Shown here: positions 36,204 through 46,743 of the stretch, in pieces | Layout: every line of letters begins with the position of its first letter | Position numbering within the stretch: position 1 is the stretch's first letter | Assembly (NCBI RefSeq): GCF_963662255.1 | Contig: NC_085052.1 | Span: 19,010,851 to 19,074,850, forward strand | From: Cinclus cinclus | Lineage: Eukaryota; Chordata; Aves; Passeriformes; Cinclidae | DNA: 64,000 bases | Reading direction: 5' to 3' | Notes under the pieces: model-generated | What the model was told of the DNA's origin: nothing | The model's database searches: none | The model's input: the letters and a program-made list of their open reading frames with translations, nothing else | Translations under genes and position numbers: made by a program

Positions 36204-36394
36204 AAAATGGTATTTTCCAACCTGTGGTCTGCAGATTCCTGGTAGAACATGGACTTCTTGAAAGGAGGGTGAAAAAAGCAATTTCACCAATGCTCTCCAG
36301 TGGTTAGAGCTTGTGAATTTTCTAGGGCGTTGCTGAGCCTTCTTGAGGGATTTTCTAGGGATCCACAAATCAAAGCAAGTTGAAAAACACTACA
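36204..36394. mobile_element. degraded hAT-like MITE
   Basis: Imperfect terminal inverted repeats frame about 190 bp: AATGGTATTTTCCAAC at the left (36206-36221) and, on the minus strand, TAGTGTTTTTCAACTT at the right (36377-36392). Both are variants of the hAT end CAGTGGTTCTCAAC. Inside, CCTGTGGTCTGCAGATTCCTGG fits the usual 'GTGGTCCGCGGACCCCTGG' text. No clear 8-bp target duplication; no transposase. Confidence 0.5.
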
Positions 36395-37130
36395 GCAGGA
36401 TAGTGTTATATTGATTGCTTTGTTTTTGCAGTGGATAGATTTTGTTTAATCTTCCCCTTCCTTATATTGCTTGACACCATTAGTTTTATCTTAACTGACA
36501 TAAAATATAAAAAAACCATTAGAGAAGAGACTTTCTAATGTATTTTGTACGACTTTTAGGTGGCTAATAACAAGAAGTATTTTCTTGGGCATGGTAAAAA
36601 AAATATTTGCTAAAAAAGAAATCAGGTAGAACAGAAAAGCATGGGCTTGAAGTGTGATCTTATTCAGTGCAAGTTTTAGAAGAAACTGTGATTCAAAATA
36701 TATTGAGAACCTAGAAACTATGGGGCCTGCCCAGAGCTGGACATAGAGTCCCTCCCTGGTCTTGAGAGCCCACTGACCTGCTCCTACAGGCAAGATGGGG
36801 CAAATGGGTGTTACAGGGGAAACCTTTATTTGATGAGGGCTTAGGTCTGTGGTGAGGAAGCACCCCACCAGGGACAAGGGTGTGACAGAGGGCTGTGGTT
36901 TTGGGATGGGGTGAGTGGGATGGAGCAGAGGTGACTGGGAAAGAGCTTTCCCCAGCACTGTGACTCCTGCTGCCTTGTGAGCCCCTGCTCATCCTCAGGC
37001 ACAGATGGAGAGCCATGAGCGGCACTGGGGAGGGGGACAAATGGACAGAGCTTCCACTCAACAAACACAAACTTGTTTCTCCTCCTCTTCCATCCTTCAC
37101 AAATTCCTGGTCCCTGTCACCCCGCTGTCC
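36395..37130. other. noncoding DNA, nothing recognised
   Basis: AT-rich to 36710, GC-richer after. Minus frames at 36491-36958 and 36711-37100 overlap each other and lack domains. Confidence 0.45.
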
Positions 37131-37620
37131 GCTCCAAGGGTTTTAATAAAGAAAGAGAAACCAACATTTGACGTGAGCACAGTAGGGAGAGAAGAGGCAG
37201 TGCCGAGGGAGGGGGACAGACAATGTACCCATATGGGGAACAGAAGGATGCCAGGGTGGCTGCATTCAGAGCCCATCCCTCTCTCTCCATGCACCCCACA
37301 GCCTCCTCTCCACCGAGGGGTTCTTAACATAACAAGTGAGTCGGGGGGGCGGCCAGCCCCGTGCTCGGCTCACTTGTGTGCCCCTGGATTCCTCCGCCCA
37401 GAGCCCTGTCTCCCAGCTACTGATCCCAGGAATCAGTCGCTAGGCTTTCCCTGCTTCCCGAGCAGCACTATTGTCTCCTAGCTGATGCAGTGGGAAAGGA
37501 TGCCCTGGGTCCTTTCCTGAGAAATAATAAATCCTGGGGGAGAAAAATACGTATATAACCATATGTATATATGTAGATATATATGCATGTGCAATAAATA
37601 AAGCAAGCTAGCCAAGCCCT
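37131..37620. promoter_or_regulatory. weak candidate conserved region
   Basis: TTTTAATAAAGAAAGAGAAACC and ACATTTGACGTGAGC at the left, a GC-rich hairpin in the middle (listed next), and GAAATAATAAATCC plus an alternating TATATA stretch (37548-37584) at the right. Mixed texture, so confidence is low. Confidence 0.25.
37332..37377. other. 9-bp inverted repeat around a GC-rich loop
   Basis: ACAAGTGAG (37332-37340) and CTCACTTGT (37369-37377) are perfect inverted copies around a 28-base loop containing a G7 run and GCCCC. Each arm holds CACTTG, an E-box-type word. It may be a DNA or RNA hairpin, or paired binding sites. Confidence 0.5.
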
Positions 37621-38152
37621 TCAGGCAATTTTAGCTCCATGTATTGTTCAGGAGGAGGGGTTTCCTCCCTCTCCTCCCATCTCCTAATGAAATCCCTCAA
37701 GCCCTCCTTGTTTCTCCCCCCTCACCCCCTGCTGCCAAAGGGTACTCACACAGGCATGCTCTCAAGGATTTTGTCTCCTCTACCTGGAGCAGGAGAGGCT
37801 CTCACGATGGGGGAATCTTTTATTTGCTAAGGTTGTTGGTGACAGAGGCTTAGCCATAAACCCCTTCAGAGCCCCTTCAAAGCCCTCATTGCTTTCTTCA
37901 TTTGCTGGCCATTTGATTTGGGGCATCCCTTCACCCCATTTCACCCAGACCTACCCCTGCCTTCTCCTACCTCACCCCTGCAGTCACATGCATGTGCACC
38001 AGGCCTGGTTGTGCCTGGAGGGATGAAGGTGTAAAATTGCTGGATACCCTCTCAGAGCCCCAGGTCCTGGCCATGGGACCATCTGCCTGCATGTAAATAT
38101 ATGTACAGATATCTCCATCCCCCGCCTCTTGGGGCTACCCAAGACATGCTTG
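37621..38152. other. noncoding DNA, nothing recognised
   Basis: Unique, C/T-leaning sequence leading into the tetranucleotide repeat. No gene evidence. Confidence 0.45.
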
Positions 38153-38233
38153 GTGGATGGATGGATGGATGGATGGATGGATGGATGGATGGATGGATGG
38201 ATGGATGGATGGATAGATGGATGGATGGATGGA
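38153..38233. repeat. (ATGG)n microsatellite
   Basis: About 20 tandem tetranucleotide units over 81 bp, with a single A substitution (ATAG) at 38211-38220. The minus-strand frame through it reads as an Ile-His-Pro-Ser repeat and is an artefact. Confidence 0.95.
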
Positions 38234-39075
38234 GGAACCCACCTCTGTTTCCCCTTTGGTGTAGCTGCCACTAGTTAGACCTTTCCCTGTAACACTCATG
38301 GTGTACTGAGGCAGGACAGAAAACAGAGATTCCTGGAAAATGACCAGACCATGGTGTTTCTCACATCTCTGGCTGCTGCCCATGCACTCCTGCCTTCAGA
38401 CAGGGCATCACACCAGGTTCTCACTTGATTTCCCTTAGCAGCACTGAACTGACAGGCCTTGTACTCCTGGGTTCTCCACAAAGCAGAAGGAGGGCTGTGA
38501 AGGCATGTGGAGCCACACAGCCTCTGAAGGCCACCAGGCCTGAATGCTCTCCCGTGACAGAAAGTGCAGGTGAGAGGCTTTGCTATGCTTGGTTCTGCTC
38601 ACCTCCATCCCTTACCCCAAACCCAATTTCTATACAGAGAAAATGAGTTCTACTCCAGTGTCTGTTTCTTTTTGCCTCCCATTGCATGGAGGCACATGAA
38701 AATGCTGACAGATTTCCCTGATCACTAGCCATGCTGGCTAGTGGCTAAAGCAGTTCATTTCAGACCCTGTGCAGGTATTTCTTACCATATATTATATTGA
38801 ATAATGTATCCCCAGCCATGCAGCACAAGGCTTATAAGGCTATCTCAGTATTCTGGTGACAGCTTTAAACCACTCGACCATTGACCATTCAGGTCTCATG
38901 GTTTATAGAGTCACCAGCACACCTTGACAGGGTTATAGCCTACTTATTGGTATAAAGCATGGTTAGGGATACATTATTATAGCACGTTGCCTCTGAAATG
39001 GGGCCGTGTGCCACCGGTGGTCTAGAGAGCCCTTGCTGGTGATCTGCAAAGGGCTGGGTGATGTGGGCAGCCCGA
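38234..39075. other. noncoding DNA
   Basis: Mostly unique. Text at about 39000-39060 (CCACCGGTGGTCTAGAGAGCCC ... GGTGATCTGCAAAG) recalls hAT-type 'GGTGGTCCGCGGAGCC' phrases, but no inverted ends were found, so no element is called. Confidence 0.4.
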
Positions 39076-39417
39076 TTAAGATCCACCTGCTAAACCATCT
39101 TGAGTGATTGTTGCAGTGACCTGAGGGACAATGTTCACTCTCAGATCCTGGAGGCCCAGCGATGCAGGTGGCTCTGACAAGAGGGGGGCTGCAAGGAGCT
39201 GCTTTTCATCAAAACTGGCACCCAACCATACCTGAAGACCTCTATTTACCACCAGCAATCCAGCAGCCACTGTGCAGGTTGCCAAGAAGATGAGAAATTC
39301 TTTGAAGATTGCTGCTTCCGCACTACATGGTTTGCTTCCACCTTTTCTGGACTGCTTCTGTTTGGATGCAACCTGACCATCTTGCTTCTCTACAAATGCC
39401 AGTTTGGCCTGGCTCAT
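39076..39417 (-). CDS. unrecognised 113-aa open frame, possible retrogene remnant or chance ORF
   Basis: The frame begins at a true ATG (39417-39415, A at -3, acceptable Kozak context) and ends at TAA. I do not recognise the product. Residues 1-40 are Lys/Gln-rich and basic around 19-29. Residues 41-57 (FLIFLATCTVAAGLLVV) form one predicted membrane helix. The tail is Leu/Pro/Ala-rich and then Val/Thr-rich. Third positions and amino-acid mix look more coding-like than other frames here. Against a gene: no splice sites, no promoter and no poly(A) tract after the stop, so a recent processed copy is unlikely. It could be a decayed repeat-encoded fragment or chance. A frame extending upstream would need the non-ATG codon GTG. 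Confidence 0.2.
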   Translation of the reverse strand: MSQAKLAFVEKQDGQVASKQKQSRKGGSKPCSAEAAIFKEFLIFLATCTVAAGLLVVNRGLQVWLGASFDEKQLLAAPLLSEPPASLGLQDLRVNIVPQVTATITQDGLAGGS

Positions 39418-39429
39418 GCTGAACACTCG

Positions 39430-42289
39430 TTAACAATTACTGGAGTTAAAGTAGTTAATCACTACAGCTGAGGTTGAAATCTTGACTTTTCTTCTGATTC
39501 CAGATCCCAGGTCTGTGAACTTTTCCCATCTCCCACTGAAATGTTTCTTCCTTGTTTCTATTGTTCCAGTCTTGCTCCCCAGTTAGTGATTTTATTATAA
39601 ATTTTCAGGGATTGTTTGAATTGCCTTTGAATACAAAGTGTACTTGTTCTTGTTGCTGTTGCAAAGCTGCAACATTTTAACAAACAAGTCAGGTTAAAAA
39701 TGTTGACCTCAGGTTACTTCCTGATCTCACTCAATTTGTTAAATATTGAGCCAAATTTGGAGAAAAATTACCTTGGTATTTTGAAAGCCCTCAAAAGTGG
39801 AACTCAGCAATAATGTTTTAAAATTTCTCTCCTTGCACTCCCTCTTTAAGTTGTTATTATAGGAAATATTTAAGGATATTTCAGCTATTATTCAGGACTA
39901 GTTAAATAGATCCATTACAGAATTACTATATGCCAATGTTCAGGATGCCTCTGAAACAAATGGACTCATTTTCTCAAATGTTACGTTTAAGTCTCAGTGA
40001 GCTCTTGACCACAGACCCAGTTGACGTATATCTCTTCAGTGTCTTCACTTAGTTTCCTCTGCAGCCTTGATCCTACAGAGATTTATGCTTGTGATTAACT
40101 TTAGGCATGTAAATAGCCCCTCTGATGGTTACAGTTAACACTGTGAACATCCTCTGATGGGGCTGAGGCTGCCTCAGCTCCACTCTTGTAGGTGCTGCTG
40201 CCAGATGTGCACAGTTTGGGCTCAGCCAGCTGCAGAGACCTGGCCTCGGTCAGGCATCCTTGCAGCATCACATCTTACCAAGTTAGCCAGAGCACACATT
40301 GCACAGCTTTTGTGCCAACTTCAATTTTATTTCAGCTTTCTGCAAGCTACAAGGGGATGACAGGAGATATTTTAAAGTATAAAGCCAGAGTCACAGACAA
40401 ATAACAGCAAACGCACATTGAGTCTGTCAGGAGAAGTTAACCTGTCAGCACTCCCTGAAAGGATCTGCATTAGCAGATCAGCTTCACATCAGATCAGCAT
40501 TTGTGCCATGTGGCCGCAATCTTTCTGACCCAGTATTTGGAGCCCCAAAGCCTGACTTTCTCGCCTGTTGAATCCAGGCTTCAGTAGGTTTAAGACAGCA
40601 GGGTGATTGCTTACCTTTGCACAGTAAGTTCTGCTGGTGTGAGGCTTTAGTGGAGTTTTTTAAAAAGGGAGATAAAATCCTGGAATGTGTAGTTGTGAGG
40701 CTATTAGTCTTTCCATAGTCTCTTTCACCTAAGAAAGGGAAGGCACAAGACACTGAAGGCAAATAAGCAGATATACTTTTGTAGATGTACATTTTTACAG
40801 TCTTCATTGCTTGCACAAACTGGTATACATGGGAAGGGGCTGTGGGGTGGCACTGACAACACAGATATATTGGGACTTAGTAGGGACAAATCGGTTGCTT
40901 TGCATTCAGCTTCTCAGTTCAGGTTTCCACTTCAAGCACAATAAATCCCTGAGTCCAGGATGGCATCTCTCCTTCCCTTTACAAAAATCGCTCTGCCAGG
41001 TCCTGAGTTCCAGCCACTAGGTCATGGCACACCAGTACTAAAGCAGGAGTGCAAGGGGAGGAACCAGGCCCACCTCTGTAAAAGGACAGATAGATCATAG
41101 TGCAGATGGAACAACTGAGGGATACACAACTAATTATATGCACAAGTGTGGGGTATTTATTACTGTAAAATGCTCACAAAATTCATAGGCACCTAAGACT
41201 TATGATGGCATTATCCACCGCCACTGGAGAATTAATGGGCAGCCTTTTCCCTGTGCTAAAGCAGACAACGGAGGGGGGTACTCTGTCATCCAGAGGTGAG
41301 AGCAGGGAATGAATGCATAGACAGTACTCCCCTCTAATGCTAATGGACCCTAGCACTGAGATTAGATTTACACCCTCCCTCTAAATGTACACCAGGGGAA
41401 GGCAGCTCCCCCAGGCTGCCTTCCCAACAGTGTGGTGCTGCAAGACCTGTTCTCTGCTCACCCTGCCTTGTCCCTACTGGCCTCCCCACTGGTCAGCACA
41501 GGGCTGTCCTGCTCCCCACATCTGCCATGCCTGGGTTTGCAGAGAAGGACTGCTCACATTTTCCTCTGGCCAGTACCCCGTGGCAGTGGTGAACAGGACA
41601 GCAGTGTGCCCTTCATGGTGCCATGGGAGCCTGCAGCTCACTCCTTCTTGTGTACTCACCACCCCACCATAGATGCTAGGCAGCAGCTGGTGGTGCAGTC
41701 CTCAGCACTGTGGGAACACTACGCCATACTACAGAGGGTTAAACAGTTCTTTTTAAATCTCAGTTCACCCAAGGAACAAAAGTGTGGAGAAATTATCCTT
41801 CTTCTTCCCTTCCAGTGTCTTTGCTTTGGGATGGGAATGCGATTTTGACCTGAGGAGTAACAAACCTAACAACAGGCAATGTGTAACTATTGATCTTCAG
41901 CTTTCAGGAGGGGCAGGCTAAAGATATTCAGAAGGAGAAAGACAAACCATCAGAAAAGTTCTTAATGGATAAATTTTTCCATCATGGCTCCATGTTTGGC
42001 CCAAGTCCCCTGAGCAGACCCAGTGTTAGTCCCCAGCGCTAGCCCTGGAAGGAGCTGGGATTCAGAAGGCACAGCCCTGGAGACTGGGAGGAGCATGGTG
42101 ATGCTCACACACCTCTCACTGGCACAGCTGGGAGCACGGGCACCACGGAAGGTGAGAGGAAGGACTCCTGCCACAGGTTGGACTCCTGCCCAGCTTTGCC
42201 AGCAGCCTTCCCTCCTCCCTGGTGGTGGGATCACTCCTGGGCAGCATCACCCCACGCGGCAGGAGTGACCACAGGCCTGCTAAAGAGCT
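39430..42289. other. noncoding DNA, nothing recognised
   Basis: AT-rich to about 40130, then mixed. No repeat family, RNA gene or exon-like frame recognised. Plus frames at 41385-41848 overlap in two registers and show random composition. Confidence 0.4.
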
Positions 42290-42480
42290 CCCTGCAAATA
42301 ATTCACACCAACTTGTTTAAAGGAGCAAATGGGTTTAATTATTAGTTACAATCTTGTCAATAATTATCACCCCATCTGTGGGTAATAAATGGCAGCTTCT
42401 CACAGACTGCATCATTAGAGTTTAAGGACACCAATGGGGTGCATTAAAATGCTGAGGAAAGCATTGATCTGGTGTAAAAA
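42290..42480. promoter_or_regulatory. candidate conserved noncoding element
   Basis: TTAATTATTAG (TAATTATTA at 42336-42344) is followed 16 bp later by CAATAATTATCACC (TAATTATC at 42361-42368), then GGGTAATAAATGG and GCATCATTAGAG. Compact, repeat-free and without coding frames. Function inferred. Confidence 0.45.
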
Positions 42481-42887
42481 TGCTCTTTACAAATTACAGA
42501 CATGGGTCAAGCCCGCTGGTGAGTCCTGACTCTTCCCCTCTGATGCCAGCCTGCCTTCTCCGCTGGCTGTGCATCCTCCCAGTCACCCCAGACAAAGAGC
42601 CCAGCAGATCACAGGGGACCCAGCCCTTACACGGGACTCAGCTTCATAGAGTGAAGGTTGTGCAGTTATGATAGGGCTGTCATAAAGCACCACAGCTCCA
42701 TCCTGATCAGCTCTGCTGCTTTATTCCCTTGAAGGGGCTGGTCATCTCCACAGCAGTTTTTATCCAATGGGCAAAAGAAATAGGATGATATGTTTCCCAA
42801 TAATGTTTCCCAAAATGCAGCTACTTCTAGGGTGGAAAAGCATCGATCATCACACAGCAGGACTTCTTGGAGGATAATTGATAACTC
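42481..42887. other. noncoding DNA, nothing recognised
   Basis: Unique sequence with no gene or repeat evidence. Confidence 0.45.
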
Positions 42888-42918
42888 TTTTTTTTTTTTG
42901 GGGGGGGGGGGTGGGGGG
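42888..42918 (+). repeat. T12-G12-T-G6 homopolymer junction
   Basis: Twelve T, then twelve G, one T and six G. The G block can fold as a quadruplex with minimal loops, and its exact length is prone to sequencing and assembly error. Confidence 0.85.
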
Positions 42919-42954
42919 ATGTTCTTTTTGGTTTTGATTTTTTTTCCCATTCAA

Positions 42955-43110
42955 ACTGCAGGCTTGAATATAGGCCGGCAGAATGCAATTATCCAGGCTG
43001 GAATTTGGCCAAAATGCTGGGGCTAACAGTCCTACTGTTTCAAAATATGCCACAGTACCCTAAATGATCACAACTTGCAGGATTTGATTTTGCATTTCAT
43101 CCAAAACAAT
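42955..43110. mobile_element. ancient vertebrate interspersed repeat fragment
   Basis: 'GCAATTATCCAGGCTGGAATTTGGCCAAAATGCTGGGGCTAACAGTCCTACT...' closely follows a repeat text common in reptiles and other vertebrates ('GGAATTTGGCCAGGACACCGGGGTTAACACCCCTACTC ... GTGCCATGGGATCTTTAATGACCAC ... CATCTCATCC'). Later phrases here (ATGCCACAGTACCCTAAATGATCACAAC, GCATTTCATCC) stay in register. Family and orientation not recalled with certainty. Confidence 0.55.
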
Positions 43111-45596
43111 GTTGGGAAGTTCATGAGTAGGATAAGCAAAAACTAGTCCTACTTTTCTCTGTACCTGCTGAAAATTCAGGTCAGAATAGCTCCCAAAATT
43201 GTTTTAATTTCTGGGCAAAATATTGAATGGTTTTATGTCTTTTGCAAATTCTCTGCCACCAGTTTCCATTTTGTTCACTAAAAATACATCAACTTTCAGA
43301 AGGAGAAGCTTGACTAAAACAAGATATTTCAATCTGAAACCAAAAAGAAAAAGGGGAAGGGGATTTCTTTCATATACAACAGTATTTTAGATGGACATCT
43401 TTTTTTCTAGGCTTTGTTTTTGTGATTCAGCCTGTTAGGACAGACAGAGGATTAAGATAGCTAATGGACAATCTTTATTGGCAAACAAAACTAACACCTA
43501 AATGTCTCTTTGCCTGTACAAGTGGTAAACTCTTCATTAAAAAGAGAGCTACATTGATAGAGGCAGACTGGGCTAAAACTGAGCCACAGTGTAAATAAAC
43601 CTCTGCCAGGGCCCATACAAACACCAACCCTCCCATGCTTGCAACCTATTCCCTTAGTATTAAATAGCTCCAAATGCTCCCTCTTGTTATGAATGCCATG
43701 CAAATATTGGCAGAAGGAGTCACGCTCTGTTTTAAAGATACCTTAGATACAGCCATGCCAACCAAACTTTTTTGGAAAGCAACATCAGGACTTGCAGTTT
43801 CGCTTTTTACTTCACCAAATGAAATTTATCTGCAGATTGAATTGTGTTTTTAGCTGCCTCAGGCTGTGCTAGCTCTTGCTGAATTTGGCCCATCATCTCC
43901 CACAAGGGAAGAATAAAAAATGAAGAGGTAATTTTGAAAAGTCAAAATATTTCATCTTATACTTTGGAAAAGGAATCATTATAATTGATTTTTTGTGTTG
44001 AAATAACTTCCCATTGTGAAACACAACTGTTTCTCTAGAAACGACAGTGGCTGTGTGTAAAAACACAACATATTGAGGCTGGAAAGATCACAGTGTCCTT
44101 CTATTTTACTGGAATATCCAGAAAAATTTCCACCTTAGTTTAACCAGGGAAAACCAAACCTCACTTAATTTTCAGCTGGACAAATGAAAGAAAATGAATG
44201 ATAGGGATATTCAGTAGCAATTTCAGATGCCATAGCTGGTGGGAGCCCAAAAGTAGAACGTGGAACATCCAATCAGCTCTGCAGCATCACCAGGACGTGT
44301 GTCCTACAGTGTCTTCAGTGTCCCTGCTCTCTGAATGTCATTGCTGGAAAATATCAAACTCTCCCTTATCTCACATGAATCAACCACACTTAGTTAAACC
44401 GTCCCAGTGCTGTCCAGATAACATCTAGTTTCCATCACAACCCTCTCTGGTGCTGAGGGGAATATAAAAAATAAAAATAAACTGGATGCATGAAAAGTTC
44501 AGTTCTCAATTTATAGCCATTCATACTCTACTCCTAAATATCATAGTAATTCCTTTGATTTTCTGAAAATGTAAGTGGATCCTAAAAAGCAGTGAGACTT
44601 TTTGGCATCCTGTACCAGAAACAAATTATTCCCATGTTGTAATGCATAATGCACAGCAAGGTCTGCATGAGAACTGGAGCTGGCCACTGCACAAACACAA
44701 TTCCACCAGTGAGGCTTCCAGCCTCATTCACAGTACCTGCTCTTCAGTTTTGCTCCCGATTAAAACATGCCATGTAACTTAATTGACAGATTCCATGCCA
44801 CAAGCAGTTTGCAAACATACTTGTTTGAAGAAGATATGCCCTGGCTGATTTGGAAAATCCCTATGCAGTGCATTCAGAGTAATTCCAAACTGATTAATGA
44901 CAAGTTGAGCTAATAGAGGGAATGAAGGGCCTGGCACAGGCTGTGGTTAGTTAGAATTTGTTGAGTTCACTCCAACTAATCTTGTACCTTCTTCCATTTC
45001 ACTTTCTGTAAAATTCTCAGCAAATCACTTTATGGTGAGGGATGTGTTGCAAACCAGAGTGTAATAAATAGACAGAGAAAAAATCACAACCATAAAAATT
45101 TGTTATTAAAAAACTCCCTGGGTAAATATATGCATTGGAAACTAGACCTCAAGATTCACTGCCTGCAGCCAGGGGTCACAAACATCACAGGTCCACTCAA
45201 AACAAAGGCAACTTGAAACTGGGAAGTGGTCAGAGTCAGTGCAACCTCACCAGTGCCAGACGACTGTGTCTTTTATTGTAGCTGAAGATCCTAACCCTGC
45301 ATTTGTGCACATACATTCATAGGTGTTCACATATTTAATGCAAACACACACTAGTGCGGGCATTCACACATTCTTAAAATGTATGTGCATATATTCCTGT
45401 ATTCACAATGAACTGTTTATGAGCAAGCTATCAAGAAAGAGTTTTCACTGAAATTATTCAGTGAATGACTTCAAACAATGAATACATTGCAGGAAATGGC
45501 GATTGGCTCCAGAGCAATCCACAAGCAGAAAAGAAAGCATAAGCAGTTGAATAAATGGGTGGCTATGAATTACTCATTTAGCTGCATTATCTTCTT
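43111..45596. other. noncoding DNA
   Basis: AT-rich, with an octamer-type ATGCAAAT at 43698-43705. Words such as AATTTTGAAAAGTC and GAAAATTCAGG resemble the old AT-rich repeat style. No exon or named element recognised. Confidence 0.4.
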
Positions 45597-45769
45597 GTGG
45601 TCCAAATTCAGCAAATGTCTAAACACCCACTTCCCATTAAGAGCATGAATAGTCCCATTGATTCAATAGGGTTATTTTCTCTGCCTTCCATGGGGCAACT
45701 CAAATACTTAAATTTAAGCAAGTGCTTAAAGTGCTTTGCTGAATCAGGAGGTATGTCCACTCTGTATAT
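45597..45769. repeat. ancient palindromic amniote repeat
   Basis: Perfect 10-bp arms ATTCAGCAAA (45606-45615) and TTTGCTGAAT (45735-45744) enclose further imperfectly mirrored words (AGTCCCATTGATTCAATAGGG at the centre, AAGCAAGTGCTTAAAGTGC on the right). This is the widespread reptile/bird element built on 'CAGCAAAGCAC ... CCCATTGA-TCAATGGG ... GTGCTTTGCTGAATC'. Family name uncertain. Confidence 0.6.
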
Positions 45770-45845
45770 ACCTGTGTTATACAGAAGGTCAGATTAGCTG
45801 ATCCAAGAATCCTTTATGGTCTTAAGATCTATAAATCTGTGAATA
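45770..45845 (+). mobile_element. old CR1-type 3' end joined to the palindromic repeat
   Basis: 'CAGAAGGTCAGATTAGCTGATCCAAGAATCCTTTATGGTCTTAAGATCTATAAATCTGTGAA' follows the reptile/bird CR1 3' end ('GAGGTCAGACTAGATGATC...ATGGTCCCTTCTGGCCTTAAAATCTATGAATCTATGAA'). The degenerate tail octamers are at the right, so sense is plus. It probably belongs to one element with the adjacent palindrome. Confidence 0.6.
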
Positions 45846-45954
45846 AAACCAGCCTTTGCTGGAATTGCTTCTCCATAACCTTCCTGAGCACTGAAATTCA
45901 TCCACACCCCAAAAATATTAATAAAACATTCTGTACTTAACTCTTTTCATATTA

Positions 45955-46260
45955 TACTAAGTATGCCACTAAATAAACCTCTTAATATTCCAGTATATTT
46001 TGCAATGAACATTTTCCCGGTACGCTAGAGCGGTTCCTCCTTTTGTGCCATCCAGAACACAATCCCCATGAAATACTGCAGTAAACATTTCTCTGAGTAC
46101 TACAGCAAACACTACCAGCATTAGCAGATTAACCATTCCACTGAGCGCCATATTAAGCACACGTTTAAATACTGAGAAAAGACGTATAGCCTCCTCTTTC
46201 CACTGCGCCTCGTTACCCTGCCGAGATCCATATTTTTCTGCACAGAGCTGACCAGCCCTG
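45955..46260. promoter_or_regulatory. candidate conserved noncoding element
   Basis: AT-rich, repeat-free stretch with CTCTTAATATTCC, CCCGGTACGCTAGAGCGG, two AGTAAACA/AGCAAACA-type forkhead-like words (46079-46087, 46101-46109), GCATTAGCAGATTAACC and GAGCGCCATATTAAGC. CpGs are retained at 46018, 46024, 46030, 46145, 46161, 46183 and 46205. The minus-strand frame listed next overlaps it fully, so coding and regulatory readings compete. Confidence 0.4.
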
Positions 46261-46334
46261 CATGTACCTGCTCTGTTCCCTCCCCTCCCAATGCCTCTCC
46301 CTCTCTTTTTCTCCTCGTTCTTGTTTTTGTTCAT
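45969..46334 (-). CDS. unrecognised 121-aa open frame overlapping an enhancer-like block
   Basis: True ATG at 46334-46332 with A at -3. Residues 1-25 are Lys/Arg/Gly-rich, coming from a low-complexity purine stretch. Residues 62-80 (MALSGMVNLLMLVVFAVVL) form one predicted membrane helix. The C-terminal 40 residues are mixed and end in KIYWNIKRFI before TAG. No family recognised, no splice or promoter evidence, and the underlying DNA looks like a conserved noncoding element. Chance is the default explanation; if the frame is conserved between birds it would be a small membrane protein. Confidence 0.15.
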   Translation of the reverse strand: MNKNKNEEKKRGRGIGRGGNRAGTCRAGQLCAEKYGSRQGNEAQWKEEAIRLFSVFKRVLNMALSGMVNLLMLVVFAVVLREMFTAVFHGDCVLDGTKGGTALAYRENVHCKIYWNIKRFI

Positions 46335-46743
46335 CCTGGACCTATTCTTCTGGCTTGGAAAATTTGTCAGGGGCCAGGAAGCAAAGGATAAAAGGGGGCC
46401 AGAGGATTTGGCACATTGTTAACCACAAAATCAACAACAAATCTGTAATGTGTGCATATTACTGCCTCTCTGTATCTCTCAGAATTTGCTGAAGTCTGTT
46501 GATGGAAAAACACAGCTTAAGTGTGGGTCCCCCCTCCCTGGATCAAAAGAATGAAGTAGCAGGTCTTGACTGGTATAATTTGGGATTATAAAGCAATGTT
46601 TGGATTTTACAGGTGTAGTTATTATCAGCAAAATTACCGTGCTCAGAACCTTCAATGAATTAATCTTTAGTAAGTGTTTAAGAGCCGCTGACTTGTCTCT
46701 TGTTGCTGACAAACCATCTAGATTCAACCCATGGTTCTGTTCA
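46335..46743. other. noncoding DNA, nothing recognised
   Basis: AT-moderate unique sequence with no exon-like frame on the plus strand. Confidence 0.45.

Noticed and set aside
37548..37584. TATATA-rich stretch as a promoter TATA box
   Set aside because: Alternating AT simple sequence with no downstream transcription unit, CpG island or initiator context.
38153..38233. Regular array considered as CRISPR or protein repeat
   Set aside because: A plain four-base microsatellite without spacers, in vertebrate DNA.
39000..39060. Second hAT-like fragment
   Set aside because: Phrases are suggestive but no terminal inverted repeats could be paired.
46485..46730. Possible LTR or retroviral remnant near AT-rich sequence
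   Set aside because: No paired LTRs, primer-binding site or polypurine tract, and no gag/pol-like residues found anywhere in the window.
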